Source of the DNA: Edaphosphingomonas laterariae
Lineage (GTDB): Bacteria; Pseudomonadota; Alphaproteobacteria; Sphingomonadales; Sphingomonadaceae
Length of the DNA stretch: 60,920 bases
Assembly: GCF_900188165.1 (NCBI RefSeq)
Contig: NZ_FZOS01000021.1
Location: 1-60,920, forward strand
Reading direction: 5' to 3'
The notes beneath the pieces are model-generated. The model worked only from the letters and a program-made list of their open reading frames with translations, was not told the origin of the DNA and ran no database searches. Shown piece after piece: positions 35,253 through 44,177 of the stretch. A program made the translations under genes and the position numbers. The first letter of the stretch is position 1; each line of letters starts with the position of its first letter.

Positions 35253-35801
35253 TGAGAACATGCCTAAACATGCGCCGCCGCCTTTAGCCCCCAGAGGGGC
35301 CTGGACATGCGCAACGGCCAACCGGCAACCATGAATTGGTCCAGTCCGTCGGTCTTAGGCAAGGTTCTCACGCCTCGGCGCCGCCCATCTCGCGGCGCCT
35401 GTCCAGACTATCGCCGATGAAGACCAATGCAAGGCCACATGATGCAATCCGGCGTCTGCGACCTTTAAGCCCTAAATTGCCCCCGTCGGTCGGGAACACC
35501 CTGCTCGTCCTCTGGTGATGCACATCGCAGTCGATTTGACTTTCACTTCTCTGGCATCCGCCAAGCATTCTGACCCGGTTGATGAGCCGGTCGGCAATGG
35601 CGCGGAGCTCGCGCGCTGCTGGGCCACCGTCGCCAGGCGGCCATGACATTGCGCACGCGACGCTGATGCGGGGGTCGGGCCCGCCAGCGGTCCCGAACGC
35701 GGCCACCGCGCCTGGAGCGCGGTGACGTCTGCTGGGACTGGCCACCCCGACAAGCCGGGTGCGGGCGACGCTCGTCCATGGGCCCGTCACGACCGGGGCC
35801 A

Positions 35802-35822
35802 AGCCCCGTGTCCCACGGGGCT
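35802..35822 (+). other. 9-bp hairpin in the ardC leader
   Basis: AGCCCCGTG pairs with CACGGGGCT around a TCC loop. It lies 126 bases upstream of the ardC start. No T-run follows. It could be a leader structure of the ardC transcript. Confidence 0.45.
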
Positions 35823-35947
35823 CCTCCACGTGCGTTCCGGCCCTTTCGGGTGATCCCGGCCGCTTATCCGGGCCCCTGCCTCGCTTCTCGCCGCCCTCCC
35901 CCGCCTTGTCCGGGGTGGTTTGCTTTTGGGCGGGCAAGGAGGAAGCC

Positions 35948-37024
35948 ATGCGCCATTTGTCCAGCCAACAGCCATCGGGTGACCGGCCGAACACTGACAG
36001 GTCGAACACTGACAGGTCGAACACTGACAGGTCGAACACTGACAGGTCGAACACTGGCCGCTCGAACACCGGCCGGTCGCACACTGGCCGGTCGTCGGAA
36101 CCTCGTGCAAATCCTCAATTGCACGCGAACCTCTATGAAAGCGTCACCGCGCGGATTGTCGCCGAACTCGAGGAAGGGCGCATTCCATGGGTGCAGCCTT
36201 GGAGCGCGTCCCCGGCCGCGCCGCCGCCCGGCCTTCCCCGCAACGCGCTGAGCGGTCGAGCCTATTCGGGCATCAATATTCTGCTTTTGTGGGGCGCGGT
36301 CATCGCGCGCGGCTATCCGGGCCAAGGCTGGCTGACCTTCCGTCAGGCCGTGCAGCTGGGCGGCCATGTCCGCAAAGGCGAACAGGGCGTGACCGTGGTC
36401 TATGCCGACCGGTTCACGCCGGAACAGGAACGGATCCGCGCGGCACGCGACGGCGGCGAAGCCCATAGCATCGCCTTTCTCAAGCGCTTCACGCTGTTCA
36501 ACATCGCCCAATGCGACGACCTGCCGCCGGATATCGCGGCGGATGCGCCGGCCCTTCCCGACCGCGAAATCGTACCGGTCGCCGAAGCGCTGATCATGGC
36601 GACAGGCGCGGACTTTCGTATCGGCGGATCGCGTGCCTTCTATGCCCCCGATGCCGATTATATTCAGGTGCCGCCGCAGCCGGCCTTTTCCGACCAGATC
36701 AATTATTATCGCACCGCGCTCCATGAACTCGGTCACTGGACCGGCCATGGCTCGCGCCTCGCCCGCGATCTTGCGCAACCTTTCGGCACAGCCGGCTATG
36801 CCCGCGAGGAACTGGTAGCCGAACTTTGCTCGGCCTTTCTCTGTGCCGGCCTCGGCATCAGGCCGACCGTCCGCCATGCCGATTATATCGGGGCGTGGCT
36901 CGCTGTCCTGCGCGCCGATGTCCGCGCGATCTTCCGCGCGGCGAGTGCGGCCTCAAAGGCGGCCGATCATCTGCTGGCGCTGGGCGGTCCGGCCATCGCC
37001 CGCCATCTGGGAGAGCGGCCATGA
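35948..37024 (+). CDS. ArdC-family antirestriction/zincin-like protein
   Basis: The 358-residue protein is an ArdC-type single-strand DNA-binding protein with a C-terminal zincin-like metallopeptidase: HELGHWTGH supplies the HExxH-like site. The N-terminal domain begins at LHANLYESVTARIVAELEEGRIPWVQPW. Such proteins protect incoming conjugative DNA from restriction. The start at 35948 follows AGGAGG at about six bases. Residues about 15-49 are a run of five-residue repeats (NTDRS/NTGRS) from a tandem 15-bp DNA repeat, not usual in the family. It overlaps the DUF2958 gene (ATGA). Confidence 0.88.
   Translation: MRHLSSQQPSGDRPNTDRSNTDRSNTDRSNTDRSNTGRSNTGRSHTGRSSEPRANPQLHANLYESVTARIVAELEEGRIPWVQPWSASPAAPPPGLPRNALSGRAYSGINILLLWGAVIARGYPGQGWLTFRQAVQLGGHVRKGEQGVTVVYADRFTPEQERIRAARDGGEAHSIAFLKRFTLFNIAQCDDLPPDIAADAPALPDREIVPVAEALIMATGADFRIGGSRAFYAPDADYIQVPPQPAFSDQINYYRTALHELGHWTGHGSRLARDLAQPFGTAGYAREELVAELCSAFLCAGLGIRPTVRHADYIGAWLAVLRADVRAIFRAASAASKAADHLLALGGPAIARHLGERP
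35990..36094 (+). repeat. Seven tandem 15-bp repeats inside ardC
   Basis: The unit AACACTGACAGGTCG occurs four times perfectly (35990-36049), then three diverged copies follow (36050-36094). As 15 is a multiple of three, copy-number change keeps the frame and only varies the length of the NTDRS linker. Confidence 0.9.
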
Positions 37025-37512
37025 TCGTGCTTCCTGCTCCCTTGCGCCACGCGCTGCGCCAGCAGGCCGCCCGGTGTGCCCAAGCCGAAGCCGGCGGCAT
37101 GCCGCTCGATCCGCCGCCACTCCTCAAGCTGTTCAATCCGCTGGGGGCGGCGACCTGGCTCGTAACCGAACTTGGCGAAGACGGCGACACGCTGTTCGGC
37201 CTCGCCGATCTCGGCTTCGGCTGCCCCGAACTGGGTCATTTCTCGCTCGGCGAGATTGGCGGCATCCGCCTGCCCTTCGGCCTCGCTATCGAGCGCGATA
37301 TCCTGTTCGAGAGCCGCGACCCGCTATCGGTCTGGGCGCATTGGGCCGGCCGCTCCGGCTCGATCCGCGCCGCCGAAACCCTGCTTGCCCGCGCGCCCTT
37401 CTTGCGCGGCATCCCGCTTCCGCGAACGGCACCGTCGCCGGCCAACGATGCCGGCGGCGACGCTGGCAGCGACGACGCCGGTAATGGCCACGATATCGGC
37501 TCGGAGCCCTAG
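37021..37512 (+). CDS. DUF2958 domain protein
   Basis: The 163-residue protein has the DUF2958 core (LLKLFNPLGAATWLVTELGEDGDTLFGLADLGFGCPELGHFSLGEI...ERDILF), a small domain of unknown function almost always found next to ArdC on conjugative plasmids and integrative elements. It starts within the ardC stop codon (ATGA). The C-terminal 25 residues are a low-complexity Gly/Asp-rich tail. Confidence 0.85.
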   Translation: MIVLPAPLRHALRQQAARCAQAEAGGMPLDPPPLLKLFNPLGAATWLVTELGEDGDTLFGLADLGFGCPELGHFSLGEIGGIRLPFGLAIERDILFESRDPLSVWAHWAGRSGSIRAAETLLARAPFLRGIPLPRTAPSPANDAGGDAGSDDAGNGHDIGSEP

Positions 37513-37610
37513 CGGATGACGCCGGCGGCGCGTTTCGCCGCCCATCTGTAGCCGGTCCCGTCAGAGGATTCATGAACTGCCGGGACCGGCACTCGCAAAG
37601 GAGTGATCCC

Positions 37611-39425
37611 ATGAAACTCGAATATATCCCCCTCGACAAGCTCTGTGTGTCGCTTGCCAATATGCGCCATGGCCGCAAGGCCCCGGATGTCGCGGATATC
37701 CTGCCGACGATCCGGAAACGCGGCGTGCTCCAGACGCTGGTCGTGCGCCCGCTGCGGGACGCCGATGCGGACGATGCGGCGGCCCGCTTCGAGATACTTG
37801 CCGGGCGCCGACGCTTCCACGCCGCCGGAATCATCGCCGCCGAACAGCAGGCAGATGGGGCCACCGAAGCCTATGCGCTCCCCTGCGCCATCATCGACGA
37901 ACGCGACCATGCCGCCGCCATCGAAGCCTCGCTGATCGAAAATCTCGCCCGGCTCGACCCCAATGAAGTCACCCAATGGGAAAGCTTCACCCGGCTCGTG
38001 AAGGCGGGCGAAAAACCCGACGATATCGCGGCCACCTTCGGCCTGCCTGGCATCACTGTTCGCCGCATCCTCGCACTCGGCAATCTGCTGCCACGCATCC
38101 GCGCGCTTCATGCCGCCGAGGCGATCGATCGCGCGACCGTGCGGCACCTGACCATGGCCTCCAAGAACCAGCAACGGGCATGGCTGGCACTTCATGACGA
38201 TCCGGACACCTATTGCCCCACCGGCCACCAGTTGAAGGCCTGGCTGTTCGGCGGCCAGTCGATCCCCGTCCGGCACGCCTTGTTCGACGTCAACCTATCG
38301 GCCTGCGAGACGGTCGCCGACCTGTTCGGCGAGGACCGATATTTCATCGATGCCGAGAGTTTCTGGGTGGCGCAAAATCAGGCGATCGAGGAGCGGCGCG
38401 CGGCCTATCTCGATCAGGGCTGGGCCGATGTCGTGGTCATCGGACCCAACCAGCATTTCCAGTGCTGGGAGCATGAGAAGGCACCCAAGCGCAAGGGCGG
38501 CAGGGTCTATATGGATGTCCGCTCGACGGGCGAAGTCATCTGCCATGAAGGCTATGTGACGCACGCCGAGGCCCGGCGGAAAAATGCTGCGGACGCCGAA
38601 CCCGCCACCAGCCGGAAGCCACCCCGTCCCGAACTGAGCGGCCCGATGCAGTCCTATGTCGATCTTCATCGCCACGCCGCCGTGCGCGCCCGATTGCTCG
38701 ACCATGGCCAGATCGCGCTCCGCCTGATGATCGCCCATGCCATCGCCGGCTCGCCGCTCTGGAATGTCCGCGCGGACCCGCAGGCAACCCGCAATGAAGC
38801 CATCCGCGACAGCGTGGCGCAGTCCCCGGCCGAAGCGACCATCGCAGAACGGCGATGCGCCATTCTCCACCTGCTCGGCCTTCCGCCGGACGAGGCCGTC
38901 ATCGGCCGTTGGGGTGACGAACCCGATATTCCGCGCCTGTTCGCCCGCCTGCTCGAACTGCCCGATCCAGCAATCATGGAGGTGACGGCCTTCGTCATGG
39001 CCGAAAGCCTGTCCGCCGGCAGCGACGCGCTCGAGGCGGTCGGATCGCGGCTTGAAGTGGAGATGCATGCGGTCTGGCAGACCGATGATTGTCTGCTCGA
39101 TCTTGTCCGCGACCGCGCGATCCTGCTTGAAATGCTCGCCGAGATTGCCGGCGAACCCGTCGCACGCGCCAATGGCGACGCTAAGGCCAAGGCGCTCAGG
39201 TGCATCATCCGCGACTGCCTTGCGGGCACCCATGGTCGCGAAAAAGTGGAAGGCTGGGTGCCCCGCTGGATGCGCTTTCCGCCATCGGCCTATACCGCAC
39301 GCGGTGGCGTCGCGAGCGTGGCGGCACATGCACGTATCCAGTCTTCGCTTGTGGAAGATCTGCAGCAGATCAGTGCTGATCCCAGAGAACCTTCGAGCGA
39401 TGACGCTCCACAACCGGCCGACTGA
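37611..39425 (+). CDS. ParB-like DNA-binding protein
   Basis: The 604-residue protein has an N-terminal ParB/Srx-like nuclease fold (LEYIPLDKLCVSLANMRHG, GRRRFHAAGIIA, SLIENLARLDPNEVTQWESFTRLVKAGEKPDDIAATFGLPGITVRRILALGNLLPRIRAL) with the GRRR motif and a helix-turn-helix. The C-terminal 350 residues are not those of chromosomal ParB and match the long ParB-like proteins carried by alphaproteobacterial mobile elements. The start at 37611 has AAAGGAG seven bases upstream; an upstream ATG at 37572 has none. No parA is present, so a role in partition is unsure. A very strong hairpin follows the stop. Confidence 0.85.
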   Translation: MKLEYIPLDKLCVSLANMRHGRKAPDVADILPTIRKRGVLQTLVVRPLRDADADDAAARFEILAGRRRFHAAGIIAAEQQADGATEAYALPCAIIDERDHAAAIEASLIENLARLDPNEVTQWESFTRLVKAGEKPDDIAATFGLPGITVRRILALGNLLPRIRALHAAEAIDRATVRHLTMASKNQQRAWLALHDDPDTYCPTGHQLKAWLFGGQSIPVRHALFDVNLSACETVADLFGEDRYFIDAESFWVAQNQAIEERRAAYLDQGWADVVVIGPNQHFQCWEHEKAPKRKGGRVYMDVRSTGEVICHEGYVTHAEARRKNAADAEPATSRKPPRPELSGPMQSYVDLHRHAAVRARLLDHGQIALRLMIAHAIAGSPLWNVRADPQATRNEAIRDSVAQSPAEATIAERRCAILHLLGLPPDEAVIGRWGDEPDIPRLFARLLELPDPAIMEVTAFVMAESLSAGSDALEAVGSRLEVEMHAVWQTDDCLLDLVRDRAILLEMLAEIAGEPVARANGDAKAKALRCIIRDCLAGTHGREKVEGWVPRWMRFPPSAYTARGGVASVAAHARIQSSLVEDLQQISADPREPSSDDAPQPAD

Positions 39426-39428
39426 AAT

Positions 39429-39463
39429 ATTGGCCCGGGCGAACATGGTTCGCCCGGGCCAAT
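39429..39463 (+). terminator. 16-bp perfect hairpin after the parB-like gene
   Basis: The arms 39429-39444 and 39448-39463 pair perfectly around an ATG loop, three bases after the parB-like stop. There is no T-run, but position and strength suggest transcription termination or mRNA end protection. Confidence 0.65.
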
Positions 39464-39545
39464 TCCTGGCCAATATGTCCTGCTCCCGGCAATGCTAGAA
39501 TGACAAAAATCCGGTTCTCCGTCATGGCAGCGATCATGGACATCC

Positions 39546-39582
39546 GCCGCGCGCCGCCGCCATGAAGGCGGCGGCGCGCGGC
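39546..39582 (+). terminator. Second 16-bp perfect hairpin
   Basis: The arms 39546-39561 and 39567-39582 (GC only) pair perfectly around ATGAA. It lies 83 bases after the first hairpin and before the mucR-like gene, on either strand. It may act as a bidirectional barrier; no U-tract is seen. Confidence 0.55.
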
Positions 39583-39679
39583 TGACCAATCCTCACCCGA
39601 AAGACCAGGTCCACCCCGCAAATTGACGCTGATCCGTGCCCGGTATAGCCCATGCTAACATTGCTGATGGAGCGCATGC

Positions 39680-40726
39680 ATGTCCGACCAGCCCGGCGAG
39701 GAAAAGCGCAACCCGATCGAACTTGCGACCGAGATCACCATCGCATGGCTCAACAACCCCAATTCGCGGGTCAATCCGGACGATGTTCCAGAATTTCTGC
39801 GCAAGATGCACGACACCATCACCGACATGGGCCGCGCCATCAAGGAGGTAGCCGCGACGATCGTTGAGCATGTCCCGGCGGTACCGGTGCGCGCCTCGAT
39901 CAAGCCCGATTATCTCATCAGCCTGATCGACGGATCGAAGCTCAAGACCCTGAAGCGGCATCTTTCAAAGCATGGCCTGACGCCCGCCGGTTATCGCGAA
40001 CGCTTCGGGCTCAAGGCCGACTATCCAATGGTCGCCGCCAATTATGCCGAAGCGCGCCGTCAGGTCGCTAAACGGCTCGGGCTCGGTCGCAAGCCCGCGG
40101 CCCCCGCTAGGGTTGCCGCCCCGGCTGCGACAAGCATGGCACCTGTTGCGCAGCCCGAAGCCGCCCCCCAACCCAAAACCAGGACAAAGCCAAAGGCCAG
40201 AGGGGTCGCTGCAAAGTCCCACGCTTCATCGCCAGGAAAAACAGCAGCGAAAAAGGTCGCGGCGGCGCCCGCGCAAGCCGCCGCCCTGCCCGCAACGGCG
40301 CCGGTCGTCGCTCCCGAAGCCGGTGGATCGCGGTCGAAACCGGCGGGCACGGCACGCAAGGCCCGGTCGAAGCCGGCCTCTCAACCCGCCGCGCCCGACA
40401 GTGCCGCCAGCCCCAGCGCAACACGCGCACGCGCCCGCAAAGCCAGTGCTGAAACGCCCGCATCGGTCGCGGCCGCACCCGCAAGATCTGGCGCGAAGCC
40501 AATGGCTGCGACCCGGCCGTCCCGATCGACCGCTGCACGGCCCGCGAAGGCGGCAAGGACTTTGGCTAAAAAGAATGAAGCAGCTCTCATTTCGTCGGCG
40601 AGACCGGATACGCAGCCGCCAGCGGCAGCCAGGCCCGGCAGCGTCGCCAAGCCGGGCAAGGCGCGCGTCAAAAGCCCGCCGAAACCGCGCCAGGCAAGCG
40701 AGAGAGGCGGGGCCAAAGCCGGTTGA
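39680..40726 (+). CDS. MucR/Ros-like regulator with a long histone-H1-like tail
   Basis: Residues 1-140 are a MucR/Ros-type DNA-binding protein: an oligomerising N-terminus (ELATEITIAWLNNPNSRVNPDDVPEFLRKMHDTI) and the DNA-binding core LKTLKRHLSKHGLTPAGYRERFGLKADYPMVAANYAE. The first zinc cysteine is replaced (ISLIDGSK instead of VCLEDGKK) so it is a zinc-less form. The last ~200 residues are Ala/Pro/Lys/Arg-rich (PAAPARV..., GKTAAKKVAAAPAQ, ARPAKAARTLAKK), like histone H1 or AlgP tails. Normal MucR is about 140-190 residues. It probably coats or silences AT-rich DNA, perhaps the element's own genes. Confidence 0.83.
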   Translation: MSDQPGEEKRNPIELATEITIAWLNNPNSRVNPDDVPEFLRKMHDTITDMGRAIKEVAATIVEHVPAVPVRASIKPDYLISLIDGSKLKTLKRHLSKHGLTPAGYRERFGLKADYPMVAANYAEARRQVAKRLGLGRKPAAPARVAAPAATSMAPVAQPEAAPQPKTRTKPKARGVAAKSHASSPGKTAAKKVAAAPAQAAALPATAPVVAPEAGGSRSKPAGTARKARSKPASQPAAPDSAASPSATRARARKASAETPASVAAAPARSGAKPMAATRPSRSTAARPAKAARTLAKKNEAALISSARPDTQPPAAARPGSVAKPGKARVKSPPKPRQASERGGAKAG

Positions 40727-41206
40727 CGGCACGCGTTAGAGCCCATCGACCCTTTCACATTCGCCCGGCGCGGACCGGAGACCGCCGGAATTCCGGCGCC
40801 ATGCCGGACCACCCGGACGCGCTGACCATCGCTTTGTCACCGTCCACGTCGCGGCTGCATTCCGGCCGGCGGACCTCGCTATCAGAACCCGGTCCCGATG
40901 CTCATTCGCGTGAGGAGCCAACCGCATGGGCGGCATAATCCTGCCCTTCCTCGTCCCCTGTCCTTCCCGGCGCCTGGGGCGTTGACCTGGGCCGGGCGCG
41001 GGCCGGTCGAAACCATCGGCTTCCTGCTTATTTCCCCGCCCGCCGAAGCGGGCTCCTCGCGGTCGCGTGCCGCTCCAAATAAGCGCGCAGCCTCCGGTCC
41101 TGCGCTGACGCTCCGGCCGGTTCGGTTCGACCATCCGCTGGTCCCGGCCCTCACGGTCCGCCCATCGCCCGGAAAGGCCGGGCGCACTGGAACGAGGAGA
41201 CTGAAC
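40727..41206 (+). other. Stretch without a recognised gene
   Basis: About 480 bases between the mucR-like and DUF736 genes. It includes a 16-bp perfect palindrome CGCCGGAATTCCGGCG (40783-40798). I see no supported gene or RNA. Confidence 0.45.
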
Positions 41207-41527
41207 ATGCCCGCCATCGGTTATGTCACCCGCGACGGAAAAGGCTTCAAGGGCCAGCTCCGCACGCTTTCGATCCGCACCGAGATCGAGATCACCCCCA
41301 ACCAGGCCAAGACCGGCGATGCCCAGCCCGATTACCGGGTCTCGGCCGGCGGCGTCGAGGTCGGTGCCGGCTGGATCCGGCGCGGCGAAATGTCCGGGAG
41401 GGATTATGTGTCGCTGAGCCTCGCCGCCCCCGAATTCGGGCCGCGCCGGCTCTACGCCAATCTCGGCCGGGCCGCAGGCCAGGAGGACGACGACGCCTTC
41501 GCCCTGATCTGGAACCCGGCCGACTGA
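41207..41527 (+). CDS. DUF736 family protein
   Basis: The 106-residue protein begins MPAIGYVTRDGKGFKGQLRTLSIRTEIEITPN and contains PDYRVSAGGVEVGAGWIRRGEMSGRDYVSLSLAAPEFG, the DUF736 pattern. The family is found beside conjugation and ArdC genes on alphaproteobacterial elements; its function is unknown. ACGAGGAGA lies a few bases before the ATG. Confidence 0.88.
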   Translation: MPAIGYVTRDGKGFKGQLRTLSIRTEIEITPNQAKTGDAQPDYRVSAGGVEVGAGWIRRGEMSGRDYVSLSLAAPEFGPRRLYANLGRAAGQEDDDAFALIWNPAD

Positions 41528-41694
41528 ACCGCCCGCCTCTCGCGCCGGCGGATACCGGCGCGGGAGGCGTGCTTCACCCCGATCGCATCGCGCACGATGT
41601 CCGGAGGGTCGTTTTTGCGCACCCCTGTTTCGACCCTCCCCGGCTTCCGTTTCGCATCCCAGTCTTCGCCCGTTCACTCGAGCCAGCGGAGGCA

Positions 41695-41976
41695 ATGCGC
41701 GGCATCATGGAACAGGACGAAAACCAGCGGGCGCGGATCGCGCGAGCCGGCAACCCCTTCCTCAATACGGCCCAGGCCGCCCATCATCTCGGCGTGTCGA
41801 TACGCCTGCTCGAGCGCATGCGCCGGCGTGGCGAGGGCCCCCTTTTCCGGCGACACGGGCGCCACGTCCGCTATCATGTCGATGATCTCGACAGCTGGTC
41901 GCGCCAAAGCGGAAATGCATCCGGCCTCGACACCCGGAACGACGACGGCGGCCCGCGCCGGAGCCCGCGGCAATGA
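41695..41976 (+). CDS. Excisionase-like winged-helix protein (RdfS-like candidate)
   Basis: The 93-residue protein has a MerR/excisionase-like helix-turn-helix: FLNTAQAAHHLGVSIRLLERMRRRGEGPLFRRHGRHVRYHVDDLDSWSRQ. It overlaps the traF gene by four bases, and a relaxase gene lies further downstream. The same order (rdfS, traF, a small gene, rlxS) is known from ICEMlSymR7A, where RdfS is the recombination directionality factor needed for excision, activated by FseA. The start is unsure: ATG 41695 is only two bases after GGAGG, ATG 41707 is the alternative. Confidence 0.75.
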   Translation: MRGIMEQDENQRARIARAGNPFLNTAQAAHHLGVSIRLLERMRRRGEGPLFRRHGRHVRYHVDDLDSWSRQSGNASGLDTRNDDGGPRRSPRQ

Positions 41977-42521
41977 CCGGTCCGGCACATGGATCGGGCC
42001 CGCGCCACGCCGGCCGCCGCCCGCCTCCTCGCGGAACATTGCTGCTCACCCTGCCGGTCGCGGCAACGGTCTTCACCCTCTTCCAGCCACCGACCCCACG
42101 CCTGCTCTGGAACGCCAGTGAAAGCATGACTCCTGGCCTCTACTGGATAAAGCCCGGGATCAACCCACGGCGCGACGATCTCGTGCTTGCGCGGCCACCT
42201 GGGCATATCCGTCCGCTCCTCGCCCGCCGCCACTATCTTGCCCCGAATGTCCCACTTCTGAAGCGCGCCGCAGCCGTGCCCGGCGATACGGTCTGCGCCT
42301 TGGGGCAGGAGATTTTCATTAACGCCCGCTGGGTCGCCGAACGTCGTCCCGCCGACCCGTCAGGCCGGCCGATGCCCGATTGGACGGGCTGCCTGACCAT
42401 GCGCGAGGGCGCCGTCTTCCTGCTCGGCGACCATCCCCTATCGTTCGACGGGCGCTATTTCGGGCCATCACCCGCGAAGGATATCATCGGCCAGGCCGCA
42501 CTCCTGTGGCCGCTGCGATGA
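41973..42521 (+). CDS. traF: TraF-type S26 signal peptidase
   Basis: This 182-residue membrane-anchored peptidase has one N-terminal hydrophobic helix (TLLLTLPVAATVFTLF), the catalytic Ser51 in NASESMTPGLYW and Lys97 in PLLKRAAAVPGD, and GDHPLSFDGRYFG near the end. TraF of conjugation systems processes and cyclises the pilin TrbC. It overlaps genes on both sides (ATGA), and is read as part of one operon with the excisionase-like protein and the lytic transglycosylase. No trbC is in the window. Confidence 0.88.
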   Translation: MTGPAHGSGPRHAGRRPPPRGTLLLTLPVAATVFTLFQPPTPRLLWNASESMTPGLYWIKPGINPRRDDLVLARPPGHIRPLLARRHYLAPNVPLLKRAAAVPGDTVCALGQEIFINARWVAERRPADPSGRPMPDWTGCLTMREGAVFLLGDHPLSFDGRYFGPSPAKDIIGQAALLWPLR

Positions 42522-43333
42522 CCCGCTTCACTCGAGCGCTTGGCACCGCGCTGGTCGCCATCGTCGCCTGTCATGGCAGCGGGGCCGAGGCTCATACCGG
42601 ACCGCCGGTCGCTCCTCGCCTTGTCGTGGATCCCTCGCTCGATCCCGGAGCGGGTCCTCACGTTGATCCGAGCGCAGATCCGGTCTGGCGCTGGCGGCCC
42701 TATATCGCGCAGGCCTCCCACCGGTTCGGCATCCCCGAGGTCTGGATCGCGCGCGTCATTCAGGCCGAAAGCGGCGGACAGACTCGGCTCGGCGGGCGCC
42801 CGATCACATCGTGCGCCGGCGCGATGGGGCTCATGCAGCTGATGCCGGCGACATGGGCGTCCATGCGCGATCGCCTGAAGCTCGGCGATGATCCCCACGA
42901 TCCGCGCGACAACATCCTTGCCGGCACCTTCTATCTGCGCCTGCTCCTCGACCGGTTCGGATTTCCCGGGCTGTTCGCGGCCTATCATGCCGGCCCGACC
43001 CGACTTGCCCAATATCTGTCCGGCGCCGCGCCCCTGCCTCGTGCGACACGCCATTATGTCATGCGGATCGCCGGACGGACGATCGACCGCCACTCCGACC
43101 GGTTCGCGGCCGACGGCACCGGCGCGGCGCGTTCGCCACCGATTCCATCCGACGAACTGGAGGCGATCACGGCACGGTTGCAGGTCCCCAGAGATGACGC
43201 GCGCGAGATGTCCCCGCCCCCCATCTTCTATTCGCTGGCGGCACCCGTCCCGCATGGAAACGCGTCTCGCGATATGGGCGCGTCGCCCGTCCCATCCACG
43301 ATCGACAGGACATCGCCCGATGCGCGCGAATAG
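42518..43333 (+). CDS. Lytic transglycosylase of the conjugation operon
   Basis: The 271-residue secreted enzyme has a signal peptide (LGTALVAIVACHGSGAEA) and a goose-lysozyme/Slt-type catalytic domain: E84 in VIQAESGGQ, AMGLMQLMPATW and AYHAGP. It opens peptidoglycan locally for the transfer machinery. It starts inside the traF stop. The C-terminal ~80 residues are Pro/Ser-rich and not conserved. Confidence 0.88.
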   Translation: MTRFTRALGTALVAIVACHGSGAEAHTGPPVAPRLVVDPSLDPGAGPHVDPSADPVWRWRPYIAQASHRFGIPEVWIARVIQAESGGQTRLGGRPITSCAGAMGLMQLMPATWASMRDRLKLGDDPHDPRDNILAGTFYLRLLLDRFGFPGLFAAYHAGPTRLAQYLSGAAPLPRATRHYVMRIAGRTIDRHSDRFAADGTGAARSPPIPSDELEAITARLQVPRDDAREMSPPPIFYSLAAPVPHGNASRDMGASPVPSTIDRTSPDARE

Positions 43334-43565
43334 GCTCCCGGCCCCCGGCGTCGGGAAAAAACTTCGTCTCGGATCCTCCCAGCATGACGGCCGGCCCGGC
43401 CCCTCTCAAGGCCGGCGGCCCCTCCAATTTGCTGACGCAAATCGGTTCCTCCGCCGCCGCTGGCGCGGCGCGTGGGACCATGTCCCACGCGGCCCTGACA
43501 GGCGCCGCTCCGACCATCTGCGGGCTTGTCTCTCCGATCCCGGGGAGCATCGAAAGGAGCCTGTC

Positions 43566-43904
43566 ATGACCCCGATCTCGAACATCGCGGAACGCTCGGC
43601 CCATATCGCGTCAGCCATCGCGATCGCTGCAACCGGCGATGCAATGTCGTCGAAAATGATTGCCGCGGAATATGCGGATTTTCATTGGGAATCCCGGTTC
43701 AACGAGCGCGCGCTCGGGCCTTATGACAGCCTGGACGAGGAGGATGGCGAGCTCGACCGGGTCGCCATCATCGGCTGGCTGGCCAACCGTTGGTTCGTGG
43801 CCACCTGCCTGGTCGATGGCAATGGCTGCCCACATCATGTCGACCATCTCCAACGCTTCGAAAGCGCGTGGGATGCCGAGGGCGCCTTCGCATGCATCCA
43901 CTGA
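43566..43904 (+). CDS. Hypothetical protein of the transfer operon
   Basis: The 112-residue acidic protein has an excellent ribosome site (AAAGGAGCCTGTC before the ATG). The sequence (MTPISNIAERSAHIASAIAIAATGD...LGPYDSLDEEDGELDRVAIIGWLANRWFVATCLVDGNG) shows no domain I recognise and no membrane segment. Its position between the lytic transglycosylase and the relaxase suggests a role in the element, but none can be assigned. Confidence 0.65.
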   Translation: MTPISNIAERSAHIASAIAIAATGDAMSSKMIAAEYADFHWESRFNERALGPYDSLDEEDGELDRVAIIGWLANRWFVATCLVDGNGCPHHVDHLQRFESAWDAEGAFACIH

Positions 43905-44177
43905 ATGTCCACGACCGGAGCGGCGCTCTCAGGGGCGTCGCTCTTCATTCTGGCGTTGGCGCCGGCTTGATGGCCCTATCGGTGAGGTGGGTACTGGTGG
44001 AGCCTTTGGAGGCGGCAAAAATCGGGGATGGCGCTGTTTGCAAGATAAAAGCCTACGCTCTTGAACGAGCTCATCACCTTGTCTGCACATCCTTTTTCAC
44101 GAGATCGGCGACTGCCTGCACGAGACGTTTCGTCTCGCCGCTGTCCTACACCGCGACGCGGCTGGCTGACCGGGACC

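Larger units (their letters stand above)
35174..35947 (+). other. Divergent intergenic stretch between sigma and ardC genes
   Basis: About 770 bases. Besides the palindrome at 35233-35252 and a hairpin at 35802-35822, I recognise no gene or RNA. The part from about 35700 onward is composed like the leader regions of alphaproteobacterial ArdC operons (many CCGG and GGGGCC runs). Confidence 0.45.

Noticed and set aside
35990-36094. Regular repeats that could suggest a CRISPR array
   Set aside because: The 15-bp units are contiguous without spacers and in frame inside ardC.
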